From Aquariibacter albus (GTDB lineage Bacteria > Pseudomonadota > Gammaproteobacteria > Burkholderiales > Burkholderiaceae_C), in assembly GCF_014145335.1 (NCBI RefSeq), contig NZ_JACIVI010000001.1, forward strand, positions 1,488,001 to 1,552,000: 64,000 nt of DNA, read 5' to 3'. The position numbers and the translations under genes are program-made. Below are positions 13,373 through 21,028 of the stretch, piece by piece (the stretch's first letter is position 1; the number at the start of each line of letters is the position of its first letter). The notes beneath the pieces were generated by a model. It was given only the letters and a program-made list of their open reading frames with translations. It did not search any database and was not told the origin of the DNA.

Positions 13373-14002
13373 TCAGACCAGGCCGTTGCGGATCGCGTAG
13401 ACCGTCAGCTCCGAGTTGTTCGACAGGCCCAGCTTCTCCAGCACCCGCGCGCGGTAGACGCTGACGGTCTTGGGGCTGAGGGTCAGCTCCTGCGCGATGT
13501 CCGACAGGCGCTTGCCGCTGGCGATCAGCGTCAAGGTCTGGAGCTCGCGGTCAGACAGGCGCTCGTGCAGCACCTCGGCCTGGGGCTGGCTCAGGCTCTC
13601 GGCCAGCATCTGCGCGATCTCGGGGGTGATGTACTTGCGGCCCTGGGCGACGATGCGCACCGCCTCGACGAGCTGGGCGGTGTCGCTGCCCTTGTTCACA
13701 TAGCCGTGCGCGCCGGCCTTGAGCGCACGGATCGCGTACTGGTCCTCGGGGTACATGCTGACGACGAGCACGCGCACCGGGCTGCCCTCGTCCTTGAGCA
13801 CATGCATCACGTCCAGGCCGCTGCGGCCGGGCAGGTTGATGTCGAGCACCAGCACGTCGCAGCGGGTGTCGCGCATCAGGCTGCGCAGCTCGCCGTAGTC
13901 GCCGGCCTCGCCGACGACCTCGATGTCGGGGGCGTCGGTCAGGGTGTCGCGGATGCCACGCCGGATCAGCGCGTGGTCATCGCAGAGGATGACGCGGATC
14001 AA
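13373..14002 (-). CDS. NarL/FixJ-type response regulator
   Basis: A 209-residue two-component regulator. The receiver has the acidic pair D8-D9, the phospho-acceptor D54 in 'VLVLDINLPG', and 'VVSMYPE' and 'YVNKGS' for the conserved Thr/Ser and Lys. The LuxR-type HTH is 'LSDIAQELTLSPKTVSVYRA' at the C-terminus. The start is TTG and overlaps the stop of the upstream kinase gene (TTGA), so the two are translationally coupled. The pair is next to, and divergent from, the chemotaxis operon. Target genes are unknown. Confidence 0.9.
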   Translation of the reverse strand: MIRVILCDDHALIRRGIRDTLTDAPDIEVVGEAGDYGELRSLMRDTRCDVLVLDINLPGRSGLDVMHVLKDEGSPVRVLVVSMYPEDQYAIRALKAGAHGYVNKGSDTAQLVEAVRIVAQGRKYITPEIAQMLAESLSQPQAEVLHERLSDRELQTLTLIASGKRLSDIAQELTLSPKTVSVYRARVLEKLGLSNNSELTVYAIRNGLV

Positions 14003-15156
14003 GGATCGACTCCCCAGGTGGTCGGATCGTCGGCATTGCGGCCGCCCTCCTCGTGCTCGTCCTGCGGCGGCCGGCCGTCCATGGGCAGCGACAGGATCAG
14101 GCTGGTGCCGCGCTCGCCGCTGCTGAGATCGACCCAGCCGCCCACGGTGGCCGCACGCTCGCGCAGGCCGCGCAGGCCGAAGCTGCGCGCCTTGGCCAGA
14201 TCCTGCGCCGTCAGGCCGCGGCCGTCGTCGCTGACCTCCAGCGAGAGCACGCCGGCGGCGAGGGTCAGGTCCAGCTTCACGCGGCGGGCCTGGGCATGCT
14301 TGCTGACATTGGTCAGCGCCTCCTGCGCGGTGCGGTAGGCGATCAGGGCCAGGCCCGGCGGCAGCGCCGGCAACTCGGCCGGGCTGTGGGTGAAGCGCGT
14401 CTCCAGGCCGCTGCGCTTCTCGAAGCGCTGGGTCATCCACTGCAGGGCGGCGACCAGGCCCTGCTCCAGGATGGCCGGCCGCAGGTTGTGCATGATGCGC
14501 TGGCTGGCCTCGATGGCGTGGGCCACGGTGTCGAGCGCCTCGCGCGCCCGCTGGCCGACGGCCGGCACCCCGCTGTGACGCTCGATCCAGGCCAGGTCGA
14601 ACTTCAGGGCGGTGAGCGAGCCGCCGACATCGTCGTGGATCTCGCGCGCGATGGCGGCCCGCTCCGCCTCGACGCTGGCCTGCAGGTGCTGGGTCAGCTC
14701 GCGCAGCCGGGCCTCGCTGGCCGCCAGGGCCTCGCGGGCCGCACGCTGGTCGCGGCGGCTGCGCGAAGCCTCCACCGCATGCTGCAGCGCCGGCACCAGG
14801 CGCACCAGGTTCTGCTTGAGCAGGTAGTCGCTGGCGCCGCGGCGCATGGCCTGCACGGCCATGTCCTCGCCGATGGTGCCGGAGATCAGCACGAAGGGCA
14901 GCAGCGGGTCGCGCGCGCGCACGATCTCCAGGGCCTGCAGGCCCGAGAAGCCCGGCAGCGCGAAATCGGAAACCACCAGATCCCAGGCCTGGGCCAGCGC
15001 TGCGCGCAGCGCGGCCTCGGTCTCGATGCGCTCGACCTCGGCGTCCAGCCCGCCGGCGCGCAGATGGGCCAGCAGGATCTCGTGGTCGAAGGCCGAATCC
15101 TCCAGATGCAGCAGGCGCAGCGGGCGGTTCAGGGACTTGAGGTCGACGGCAGGCAT
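13999..15156 (-). CDS. receiver-first sensor histidine kinase (HisKA_3 type)
   Basis: A 385-residue soluble kinase with an unusual domain order. An N-terminal receiver (residues ~13-125, phospho-acceptor D64 in 'DLVVSDFALPG') is followed by a coiled linker. A HisKA_3 dimerisation domain has H174 in 'REIHDDVGGS', and the HATPase domain has N283 in 'EALTNVSKHAQA' and 'SDDGRGL'. There is no membrane segment or PAS domain. The input is therefore likely phosphorylation of its own receiver by another kinase. It is paired with the downstream NarL-type regulator (4-base overlap). Start chosen at the ATG 'MPAVDLKSL', just before the receiver. The extended upstream frame is Arg/Pro-rich noise. Confidence 0.88.
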   Translation of the reverse strand: MPAVDLKSLNRPLRLLHLEDSAFDHEILLAHLRAGGLDAEVERIETEAALRAALAQAWDLVVSDFALPGFSGLQALEIVRARDPLLPFVLISGTIGEDMAVQAMRRGASDYLLKQNLVRLVPALQHAVEASRSRRDQRAAREALAASEARLRELTQHLQASVEAERAAIAREIHDDVGGSLTALKFDLAWIERHSGVPAVGQRAREALDTVAHAIEASQRIMHNLRPAILEQGLVAALQWMTQRFEKRSGLETRFTHSPAELPALPPGLALIAYRTAQEALTNVSKHAQARRVKLDLTLAAGVLSLEVSDDGRGLTAQDLAKARSFGLRGLRERAATVGGWVDLSSGERGTSLILSLPMDGRPPQDEHEEGGRNADDPTTWGVDP

Positions 15157-15434
15157 GGGCGGGACGGCGGCGGAAGGCGGGGCCGGACGCGAAGTGTGCC
15201 CCAGGGCCGCCGGCCAGCCCTCCCGGCCGGGCCGGTGTGCGGGCCGGCCCGGGCCGACAGGCCGGAAACAGCGCGGCTTTCCCGCGCATCTTCGGCGCAC
15301 CGGGGCCGGGGCCTGCGGCGAAGAATGACCCTGAAGCGCGGCGGACCCTGCGCGGCCCCGCGGGCCGCCTCCACCGTCGCGCCGGCCTCCCCGCTGCGCT
15401 GCAGCGGCCCTGAATCCGAACCCGCATCCGCGCC
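15157..15434. other. intergenic region between the divergent kinase and chemotaxis operons
   Basis: A 278-base GC-rich gap. It contains CTGCGGCGAAGAATGA (about 15313-15328), which is nearly repeated upstream of fliC (CTGCGGCCGAAGAATGA, about 6621-6637). The GCCGAA core resembles a sigma-28 -10, but neither copy has a matching -35. I see no small gene. Confidence 0.3.
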
Positions 15435-15866
15435 ATGTCGAGTTCCCCCGATCCCACCGTCGAGCTGCCGGTGCTGGCCGTGGCCGAGCTGCAGGACCAC
15501 CTGCTGGCCGTCGGTCACGACCTGGACCGCCTGCAGACCCTGCTGAGCGAGAGCTGTGCGCTGCTGCTCGGCGGCTTCGGCGCCGCCCATCGCGCGCTCG
15601 ACAGCGTCGACCCGAGCCGCTCGCCGGCCGCTGTGCAGGCCCTGCGCGAGACGCTGACCGACAGCGTGGTCGCCCTGCAGTTCGAGGACATGGCCAGCCA
15701 GCTGCTGCGCCACACCCAGCAGCGCGTGCGCAGCTGTGCCGACCAGCTGGCCGCCCGCGCCTTCGGGGCCGACGAGGACGGCGAAGCCGCCGTCACCCCC
15801 GCGCCGCAGCGACCGAACCCGGTCACGCAGGACGAGATGGACGCCGGCTCGGTCGAGCTGTTCTGA
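15435..15866 (+). CDS. small CheZ-like protein, putative CheY-P phosphatase
   Basis: A 143-residue helical protein, first gene of the che operon. It is much shorter than CheZ (~214 residues) but keeps the two CheZ hallmarks that matter. 'LQFEDMASQ' gives D85 and Q89 in the D-x-x-x-Q spacing of the E. coli catalytic pair D143/Q147 ('QDFQDLTGQ'). The C-terminus 'TQDEMDAGSVELF' resembles the CheY-binding C-terminal helix of CheZ ('QDQVDDLLDSLGF'). cheY lies 63 bases downstream. No other CheY-P phosphatase (CheZ, CheC, CheX, FliY) is in the window. The phosphatase role is inferred from the motifs and position; the remaining sequence is too diverged to assign by eye. Confidence 0.6.
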   Translation: MSSSPDPTVELPVLAVAELQDHLLAVGHDLDRLQTLLSESCALLLGGFGAAHRALDSVDPSRSPAAVQALRETLTDSVVALQFEDMASQLLRHTQQRVRSCADQLAARAFGADEDGEAAVTPAPQRPNPVTQDEMDAGSVELF

Positions 15867-15929
15867 GCCCGCGACCTCAAGATCCCGCCCCCTCTGCCGA
15901 TGACCCGACCTACCCCGGAGAACGTCCCC

Positions 15930-16292
15930 ATGCCTTCCATCCTTGCCGTGGATGACTCCGCCTCGATGCGCCAGATGGTGAGCTTCACCCTCAAGAGCGC
16001 GGGCTTCCAGGTGACCGAGGCCGTCGACGGCCGGGACGCCTGGGACAAGGCGGCCTCGCACCACTACGACCTGGTGCTGACCGACCAAAACATGCCGCAC
16101 CTCGATGGCATCGGCCTGACCAAGAAGCTGCGCGAGCACCCGGCCTTCAAGGCCACGCCCATCCTGATCCTGACCACCGAGTCCAGCGACCAGATGAAGC
16201 AGGCCGGCCGCGCGGCCGGGGCCACCGGCTGGATGGTCAAGCCCTTCGATCCGGCCAAGCTGATCGAAGTGATCCGCAAGGTCATCCGCTGA
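15930..16292 (+). CDS. cheY: chemotaxis response regulator CheY
   Basis: A 120-residue single-domain receiver. D8-D9, phospho-acceptor D52 in 'LVLTDQNMPHLDG', T82/T83 in 'LILTTES' and K104 in 'MVKPF' are all present, with no output domain. The ATG at 15930 has GGAG at 15917-15920; an upstream ATG at 15900 has no such site. It sits between the CheZ-like gene and cheA in a tight operon. Confidence 0.95.
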   Translation: MPSILAVDDSASMRQMVSFTLKSAGFQVTEAVDGRDAWDKAASHHYDLVLTDQNMPHLDGIGLTKKLREHPAFKATPILILTTESSDQMKQAGRAAGATGWMVKPFDPAKLIEVIRKVIR

Positions 16293-16341
16293 GCCCGGCC
16301 CGCCGCGTGCGCCCCCCAACAGGAACATCAAGGAGCCGATG

Positions 16342-18519
16342 ATGGGCGAGTCCCCAGGCATGCAGGCCGGCGGCGCCGCCGGCATCGACCTCAGCCAGTT
16401 CTACCAGGTCTTCTTCGAGGAAGCCGGCGAGAACCTGCAGCAGATGGAGCAGCTGCTGCTCGCGCTGGACGTGGCGGCGCCGGACGATGAGCAGCTCAAT
16501 GCCATCTTCCGCTGCGCCCATTCGATCAAGGGCGGGGCCGCCACCTTCGGCTTCAGCGACGTGGCCGAGCTGACCCATGTGATGGAGACCCTGCTCGACA
16601 AGCTGCGCCGCCACGAGCTGAGCGCCACGGCCGGCATGGTCGACGTGCTGCTGGCCTCGGGCGATGCGCTGGCCGGCCAGCTCGCACGCCACCAGGCTGG
16701 CGGCGCCGGCCACAGCCCCGACACCGGCGAGCTGCGCCGTCGCATCGCGGCCTACAGCCAGGGCGAGGATCCGGCCCCGCTGTCGGCCGTCCCGGCGATG
16801 GCGGCCGCCGCGCCGACCGACCCGGCCGCCGCAGCCGCCCCGCAGGCCGCAGCGGACGAAGCCCAGTCGGCCGACGTGCCCGTCACCGTCAAGGGCGAGC
16901 GCATCCTGGAGATGACGCTGGGGCCGCTGGAACGGCCCGGCCTGGCCGACGACGTGCTGAGCCTGTTCAAGGAGATCGAGGGCCTGGGCCAGGTCGAGCC
17001 GGTCGATGGCGGCCTGGCCGCCGACGGCCTGCGCCGCTTCAAGCTGATCACGGCGACGCCCGACAGCGAGCTGCTGGACCTCTTCGCCTTCCACATCGCC
17101 CGCGAGCAGGTGCGGCTGCGGCCCTGGGCGGGCGAGCACATCGCACCGGGCTACGGCTTCTATGCCAAGGCGCCCGGCTCGCCGGTGCTGGAGGAAGATC
17201 CGGGCTACGGCTTCTTCGACGATGCCCCGGGCGCCCCCGGCGCCTCCGGCCCGGCGGTCGATGCCGCCCCGGCCCTGCAGGCCCCGGTGCCGGCCGCCCC
17301 GGTGCCGCAGGCGGGCGCGAGCGCCCGGGCCGAAGCCAAGCCGGCCGGCCTGGAAGGCACGACGCTGCGCGTCGGTCTGGAGAAGGTCGACCAGCTCATC
17401 AACCTGATGGGCGAGCTCGTCATCACCCAGGCCATGCTGGCCCAGCACAGCCGCGCGCTGGACCCGGTGCAGCACCAGACCCTGATCGCCGGCCTGACTG
17501 CCCTGGACCGCAACACCCGCGACCTGCAGGAAGCGGTGATGTCGATCCGCATGATTCCGATGGGCACGGTCTTCAGCCGCTTCCCGCGCATGCTGCGCGA
17601 CCTGGCGGCCAAGCTCGGCAAGGAGGTCGAGCTGCTCACCGTCGGCGAAGCCACCGAGCTCGACAAGGGCCTGGTCGAGAAGATCACCGACCCGCTGACC
17701 CACCTGGTGCGCAATGCCTGCGACCACGGCATCGAATCGCCCGAGGAGCGGCGCGCGCGGGGCAAGCCCGAGCAGGGCACCATCACCCTGGCGGCCAGCC
17801 ACCAAGGCGGCAGCATCGTCATCGAGGTGCGCGACGACGGCAAGGGCCTGTCGCGTACCAAGCTGCTCAAGAAGGCCCGCGAGCGCGGCCTGGCGGTGAG
17901 CGAGGAGATGAGCGATGCCGAGGTCTGGTCGCTGATCTTCGCGCCCGGCTTCTCGACCGCCGAGGTGGTGACCGACGTCTCCGGCCGCGGCGTCGGCATG
18001 GACGTGGTCAAGAAGAACATCTCCGCGCTGGGCGGCACGGTCGAGATCGACTCGGCCGAAGGCCACGGCATGCGCGTGGCGGTGCGCCTGCCGCTCACGC
18101 TGGCCATCATGGACGGCATGAGCGTGGGCGTGGCCGAGGAGGTCTACATCCTGCCGCTGGCCAGCGTGGTCGAGAGCTTCCAGGTCACCCCGCAGACGGT
18201 CAAGACGCTGGGCGGCACCGGCCGCGTCGTGCAGGTGCGCGAGGAGTACATGCCGGTCATCGAGCTGGAGTCGCTCTTCCACGTGCCGCGCGAGGACGGC
18301 CAGCTGCCGTCGAACCCGATCATGGTCGTCGTCGAGGCCGAGGGCAGCCGCGTGGCCATGATGGTCGACGAGCTGCTCGGCCAGCAGCAGGTCGTGGTCA
18401 AGAACCTCGAAGCCAACTACCGCAAGGTGCCCGACATCTCGGGCGCCACGATCATGGGCGATGGACGGGTGGCGCTGATCCTCGACATCGCCTCCCTGGT
18501 ACGCCGCTCGCGCCACTGA
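16342..18519 (+). CDS. cheA: chemotaxis histidine kinase CheA
   Basis: A kinase of 725 residues that phosphorylates CheY in response to MCP arrays. The P1/Hpt domain has His in 'CAHSIKGGAATFGF' (residue 60 from this start). Next comes an α/β region 'LERPGLADDVLSLFKEIEGL' in the P2 position, and an Ala/Pro-rich linker with two 'PGYGF' copies. Then come the dimerisation domain ('GLEKVDQLINLMGELVITQ'), the HATPase ('LVRNACDHGIE', 'DDGKGL', 'GRGVGMDVVK') and a C-terminal CheW-like domain. AAGGAG at 16330-16335 is 6 bases from the ATG at 16342; an ATG at 16339 is only 3 away and less likely. The P2 region differs from enteric CheA. Confidence 0.95.
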   Translation: MGESPGMQAGGAAGIDLSQFYQVFFEEAGENLQQMEQLLLALDVAAPDDEQLNAIFRCAHSIKGGAATFGFSDVAELTHVMETLLDKLRRHELSATAGMVDVLLASGDALAGQLARHQAGGAGHSPDTGELRRRIAAYSQGEDPAPLSAVPAMAAAAPTDPAAAAAPQAAADEAQSADVPVTVKGERILEMTLGPLERPGLADDVLSLFKEIEGLGQVEPVDGGLAADGLRRFKLITATPDSELLDLFAFHIAREQVRLRPWAGEHIAPGYGFYAKAPGSPVLEEDPGYGFFDDAPGAPGASGPAVDAAPALQAPVPAAPVPQAGASARAEAKPAGLEGTTLRVGLEKVDQLINLMGELVITQAMLAQHSRALDPVQHQTLIAGLTALDRNTRDLQEAVMSIRMIPMGTVFSRFPRMLRDLAAKLGKEVELLTVGEATELDKGLVEKITDPLTHLVRNACDHGIESPEERRARGKPEQGTITLAASHQGGSIVIEVRDDGKGLSRTKLLKKARERGLAVSEEMSDAEVWSLIFAPGFSTAEVVTDVSGRGVGMDVVKKNISALGGTVEIDSAEGHGMRVAVRLPLTLAIMDGMSVGVAEEVYILPLASVVESFQVTPQTVKTLGGTGRVVQVREEYMPVIELESLFHVPREDGQLPSNPIMVVVEAEGSRVAMMVDELLGQQQVVVKNLEANYRKVPDISGATIMGDGRVALILDIASLVRRSRH

Positions 18520-18572
18520 GCGTCGACGCGCCGTCGCCCCGCATTCCCTGAGCCCGGACACAAGGACACGCC

Positions 18573-20354
18573 ATGCTCAATCACCTGAAGATCGGCCAGC
18601 GCCTGGGCGTCGGCTTCATCGGCCTGCTGCTGCTGCTGCTCGCGGTGCTGACGGTCAGCCTGCAGCAGATGGCCGGCATCGAGAGCAAGCTCGAAGCCGT
18701 CAGCCAGACCACCATGCGCACCACGGAGCTGCTGGCCGATGTCGGCGCGGCGATCGACATGCGCGCCATTGCCGCCCGCAACCTGACCCTGCTGCGCGAG
18801 GGGCAGGCCGTCGACAAGGAAGTCGAGCGCGTGCGCACGGCCCAGGCCAAGCTCGACGGCAGCCTGACCAAGCTGGCCCAGCTCGTCGCCGACGATCCGC
18901 ACGCCACGGCCGAGGACCAGCGGCGCGTGAAGTCGCTGATGGCCCTGGAGGCCCGCTACCTGCCGATCGCCACCGACATCGTCGCCCTGGCCATCGCGCA
19001 CAAGCAGGCCGAGGCGGTGCAGCGCCTGACGCAGGACTGCATGCCGCTGCTCGACCAGATCCTGACCGAGGTCCAGGCCTTCAACGACAGCAACCGCAAG
19101 CAGGCCACGGCCGAGACGGCCTCCGCCCTGGCGAGCTACAAGAACTCGCAGCTGACCATGCTGGCCCTCGGCGGCTTTGCCGTGCTGCTGCTCAGCGGCC
19201 TGGGCTGGACGCTGACCCGCTCCGTCACCCGGCCGCTCGCCCAGGCGGTGCAGGCCACCCGCACCATCGCCTCGGGGGACCTGAGCCAGCACATCGCCGT
19301 GGACGGCCGCGACGAAGTCGCCGACCTCCAGCGCGGGCTGGCCGACATGCAGACCGCGCTGCTGAAGCTCATCACCGAGGTGCGCAACACCACGGACGGC
19401 ATCTCCACCGCCAGCACCCAGATCGCCACCGGCAACCTGGACCTGTCGAGCCGCACCGAGCAGACGGCCTCCAACCTGCAGCAGACCGCCTCCTCGATGG
19501 AAGAGCTGACCGGCACCGTCAAGCAGACCGCCGATTCGGCCCGCACCGCCAACCAGCTGGCCTCGTCCGCCGCCACCGCCGCCCAGCGCGGCGGCGAGGT
19601 GGTGACCCAGGTCGTCTCCAACATGGAGGAGATCAGCGCGTCGAGCAAGAAGATCGCCGACATCATCGGCGTGATCGACGGCATCGCCTTCCAGACCAAC
19701 ATCCTGGCGCTCAACGCCGCGGTGGAGGCGGCCCGGGCCGGCGAGCAGGGCCGTGGCTTCGCGGTCGTCGCCGGCGAGGTGCGCAACCTGGCCCAGCGCA
19801 GCGCGCAGGCGGCCAAGGAGATCAAGACCCTGATCGGCGCCTCGGTCGACAAGGTCGAGTCCGGCGCCCGCCTGGTGCAGGACGCCGGCAGCACGATGGA
19901 GGAGATCGTCTCCAGCGTTCGCCGCGTCAGCGACATCATCGGCGAGATCACCGCCGCCTCGGCCGAGCAGAGCGACGGCATCGGCCAGGTCAACCAGGCG
20001 GTCAACAACCTCGACCAGATGACGCAGCAGAACGCGGCCCTGGTGGAGGAAAGCAGCGCAGCGGCCGAATCGCTGCGCGACCAGGCCCAGCGCCTGCAGC
20101 AGGCCATCGGCAGCTTCCGGCTGGAGCAAGGCGCGCAGATGCAGGCCGCCCACCTGATCGAACGGGTGCGGCAGAGCCCGCGTCCGGCGGCCAAGCCAGC
20201 CGCCAAGCCCGCAGCCACGCCGGCCCGTGCGGCAGGCACCCCGGTCCGCAGCGAACGTCCGGCCGCTCCGGCCGCCACGCCGCCGCGCGCCCCGGCCCCG
20301 ACCCGCCCGAATGCCGCACCGGCCGCCGCGGACGACGAATGGACCAGCTTCTGA
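18573..20354 (+). CDS. methyl-accepting chemotaxis protein
   Basis: A 593-residue transmembrane receptor. It has a short cytoplasmic N-terminus, TM1 (~13-30), a periplasmic four-helix-bundle sensor (~31-190), TM2 (~193-213) and HAMP (~214-266). The cytoplasmic signalling domain carries the hairpin tip '[20 protein letters not shown]'. Methylation-helix patterns occur before and after the tip. The tail is a long Ala/Pro linker ending in DDEWTSF, which fits the xWxxF tether used by CheR/CheB to dock on receptors. No cheR or cheB is in the window. The ligand cannot be told from the sequence. Confidence 0.95.
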   Translation: MLNHLKIGQRLGVGFIGLLLLLLAVLTVSLQQMAGIESKLEAVSQTTMRTTELLADVGAAIDMRAIAARNLTLLREGQAVDKEVERVRTAQAKLDGSLTKLAQLVADDPHATAEDQRRVKSLMALEARYLPIATDIVALAIAHKQAEAVQRLTQDCMPLLDQILTEVQAFNDSNRKQATAETASALASYKNSQLTMLALGGFAVLLLSGLGWTLTRSVTRPLAQAVQATRTIASGDLSQHIAVDGRDEVADLQRGLADMQTALLKLITEVRNTTDGISTASTQIATGNLDLSSRTEQTASNLQQTASSMEELTGTVKQTADSARTANQLASSAATAAQRGGEVVTQVVSNMEEISASSKKIADIIGVIDGIAFQTNILALNAAVEAARAGEQGRGFAVVAGEVRNLAQRSAQAAKEIKTLIGASVDKVESGARLVQDAGSTMEEIVSSVRRVSDIIGEITAASAEQSDGIGQVNQAVNNLDQMTQQNAALVEESSAAAESLRDQAQRLQQAIGSFRLEQGAQMQAAHLIERVRQSPRPAAKPAAKPAATPARAAGTPVRSERPAAPAATPPRAPAPTRPNAAPAAADDEWTSF

Positions 20355-20385
20355 GCGGCCCCACCCCACCGAACCGGAACCCGCC

Positions 20386-20952
20386 ATGGACACCCTGACC
20401 GCCCCCCGCACGACCTCCCCGACCTCGACCCAGTCCGCAGCCGGCACGCCGTCCCGCAAGGAAAGCTCCTACGGCGCGGCCCATGGCCAGGCCGCCAATG
20501 CCCCGGGCCGCGAGTACCTCAGCTTCTGCCTGGGCCAGGAGGAGTACGGCATCGACATCCTCAAGGTGCAGGAGATCCGCTCCTACGAGGCACCGACCCG
20601 CATCGCCAATGCGCCCGCCTTCCTGAAGGGCGTGATCAATCTGCGCGGCGTGATCGTGCCGGTGATCGACCTGCGGGTGAAGTTCGGCTGCGAGGCCGAG
20701 ATCACCGCCATCACCGCCGTGGTGGTGCTGAGCGTGAAGGGCCGGGTCGTCGGTGCGGTGGTCGATTCGGTCAGCGACGTGCTGGAACTGCCGCATGCCC
20801 TGGTGAAGCCGGCGCCCGAGATGGGCACCCTGGTCGACACCAGCCACCTGATGGGCATTGCCAATGTGAACGAGCGCATGCTGATCCTGCTCGACATCGA
20901 ATCGCTGATGTCGAGCAGCGAGCTGGGCCTGATCGACGCCGCCAGCCACTGA
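20386..20952 (+). CDS. cheW: chemotaxis coupling protein CheW
   Basis: A 188-residue protein bridging receptors and CheA. A ~45-residue Ser/Thr/Ala-rich N-terminal extension precedes the CheW fold. The fold shows 'YLSFCLGQEEYGIDILKVQE', 'NLRGVIVPVIDLRVKFG', 'GAVVDSVSDVLEL' and 'ERMLILLDIE'. The start is the ATG at 20386 with GGAA upstream. It is the last gene of the che operon, followed by a GC hairpin and a convergent gene. Confidence 0.95.
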   Translation: MDTLTAPRTTSPTSTQSAAGTPSRKESSYGAAHGQAANAPGREYLSFCLGQEEYGIDILKVQEIRSYEAPTRIANAPAFLKGVINLRGVIVPVIDLRVKFGCEAEITAITAVVVLSVKGRVVGAVVDSVSDVLELPHALVKPAPEMGTLVDTSHLMGIANVNERMLILLDIESLMSSSELGLIDAASH

Positions 20953-20995
20953 GCGGCCGGGCCGCGCACCCCGCCCTCCCCCCGGCCGACACCGC

Positions 20996-21023
20996 CGACG
21001 CCCCCCGGGGCGCGGCGGCGTCG
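20996..21023 (+). terminator. hairpin between cheW and the convergent permease
   Basis: Arms CGACGCC (20996-21002) and GGCGTCG (21017-21023) enclose a GC-rich loop. There is no T run. It serves as a shared end for two converging genes at best. Confidence 0.35.
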
Positions 21024-21028
21024 ACCGT

